NCBI GenBank assembly: GCA_019634245.1
Contig: JAHQVR010000004.1
Location: 1-7,065 of the forward strand
Direction: 5' to 3'
Source of the DNA: Gammaproteobacteria bacterium
Lineage (GTDB): Bacteria > Pseudomonadota > Gammaproteobacteria > Granulosicoccales > Granulosicoccaceae
Length of the DNA stretch: 7,065 bases
Below, piece after piece: positions 6,787-7,065 of the stretch. The notes beneath the pieces are model-generated. The model was not told the origin of the DNA. It worked only from the letters and a program-made list of their open reading frames with translations, and searched no databases. The position numbers were made by a program, and so were the translations under genes. The number at the start of each line of letters is the position of its first letter. Position 1 is the stretch's first letter.

Positions 6787-6952
6787 TCTCGGAGTCTCAG
6801 TTTAAGCTCGTTCTCGTAATCGATATAAAAAAGTCTGCAACCTGCAGCGCTGAACTGTGAGTTCTCTCTCATTATTCTGGGGCCAAGCGAAACGGGGGAA
6901 TATTGTCGTCCCATAGCTGTTGTTTGTTCTCGGATTGTGGCAATCTGCATCC
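6787..6952. other. Intergenic gap between the PhyH gene and the next gene
   Basis: 166 bases. No convincing terminator hairpin is seen. A possible weak promoter is TATAAA at 6824-6829 with TTTAAG 17 bases upstream (6801-6806), and an 8-bp palindrome CAGCGCTG lies at 6845-6852. The gap is much longer than those inside the preceding four-gene run, so the next gene may have its own promoter. The minus-strand open frame here has no recognisable features and is not called. Confidence 0.35.
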
Positions 6953-7065
6953 ATGTCATCCTCCGAATTCCCAATCTCCTGGACAGAAGACGAATATCGC
7001 TCGTTCGGCGTGCGAGCTCAGAAAACCAGTCATAATTTCCATCGCCTACCCTTGTTCGATGATGA
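6953..7065 (+). CDS. Unrecognised protein, N-terminus only (runs off window end)
   Basis: 37 codons plus two bases from ATG 6953, open to the window edge. The visible start MSSSEFPISWTEDEY, then RSFG and SHNFHRLPLFDD, is aromatic-rich and resembles the beginning of a globular enzyme more than a random frame. It has a faint likeness to cupin or JmjC-like proteins that begin with a W-x-x-x-x-Y-x-x-F-G segment and a PLF-(S/D)-D segment, but I cannot assign it. No clear ribosome site precedes it, and TTG codons at 6935 and 6920 are alternative in-frame starts after the stop at 6914. Same orientation as the preceding run, so possibly part of the same functional cluster. Confidence 0.5.
   Translation, partial: MSSSEFPISWTEDEYRSFGVRAQKTSHNFHRLPLFDD

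Noticed and set aside
6783..6974. 63-residue minus-strand open frame after the PhyH gene
   Set aside because: No ribosome site, no recognisable motif, and it overlaps the start of a more plausible plus-strand gene.

Overview
The window looks like accessory metabolic DNA from a Gram-negative bacterium, most likely a proteobacterium and perhaps a marine gammaproteobacterium. The pointers are balanced base composition, an inner-membrane ABC sugar-type permease, a Tat-exported small protein and proteobacteria-like enzyme families. The taxon is an inference only. No RNA genes, insertion sequences, CRISPR arrays or transposases were seen.

Layout: (1) Positions 1-1265, + strand: the C-terminal half of a MalG-type ABC permease (cut by the window edge), followed after 5 bases by a DUF1989 protein, the family that includes the carboxyguanidine deiminase subunits. 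(2) Positions 1317-2782, - strand: a two-gene unit of aroQ (type II 3-dehydroquinate dehydratase) and a Gfo/Idh/MocA oxidoreductase, with stop and start overlapping as GTGA. It converges on the DUF1989 gene. (3) Positions 2783-3001: a divergent control region with three GCTTAAG-like repeats and a 7-bp inverted repeat. (4) Positions 3002-6786, + strand: four tightly spaced genes encoding a JmjC/cupin-type Fe(II) oxygenase, a 96-residue Tat-exported small protein, an LDH2/MDH2-type dehydrogenase lacking the usual active-site SHG histidine, and a PhyH-type Fe(II)/2-oxoglutarate dioxygenase. (5) Positions 6953-7065: the first 37 codons of an unrecognised gene running off the end.

The genes read as an import-and-oxidise module. 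An ABC importer brings in a polar, sugar- or cyclitol-like compound. The Gfo/Idh/MocA and LDH2 enzymes do redox steps and AroQ a dehydration, which suggests a quinate/shikimate-like ring. Two iron-type oxygenases and a DUF1989 protein do less predictable chemistry. AroQ paired with a sugar-type dehydrogenase, outside any visible aromatic-biosynthesis cluster, points to catabolism rather than housekeeping shikimate synthesis, but the substrate cannot be read from sequence.

The most unusual items are the small Tat protein next to a JmjC-like oxygenase (a possible modified peptide or metal-binding partner), a 14-residue motif present at both ends of the PhyH protein, and the His-to-Cys change in the LDH2 enzyme.
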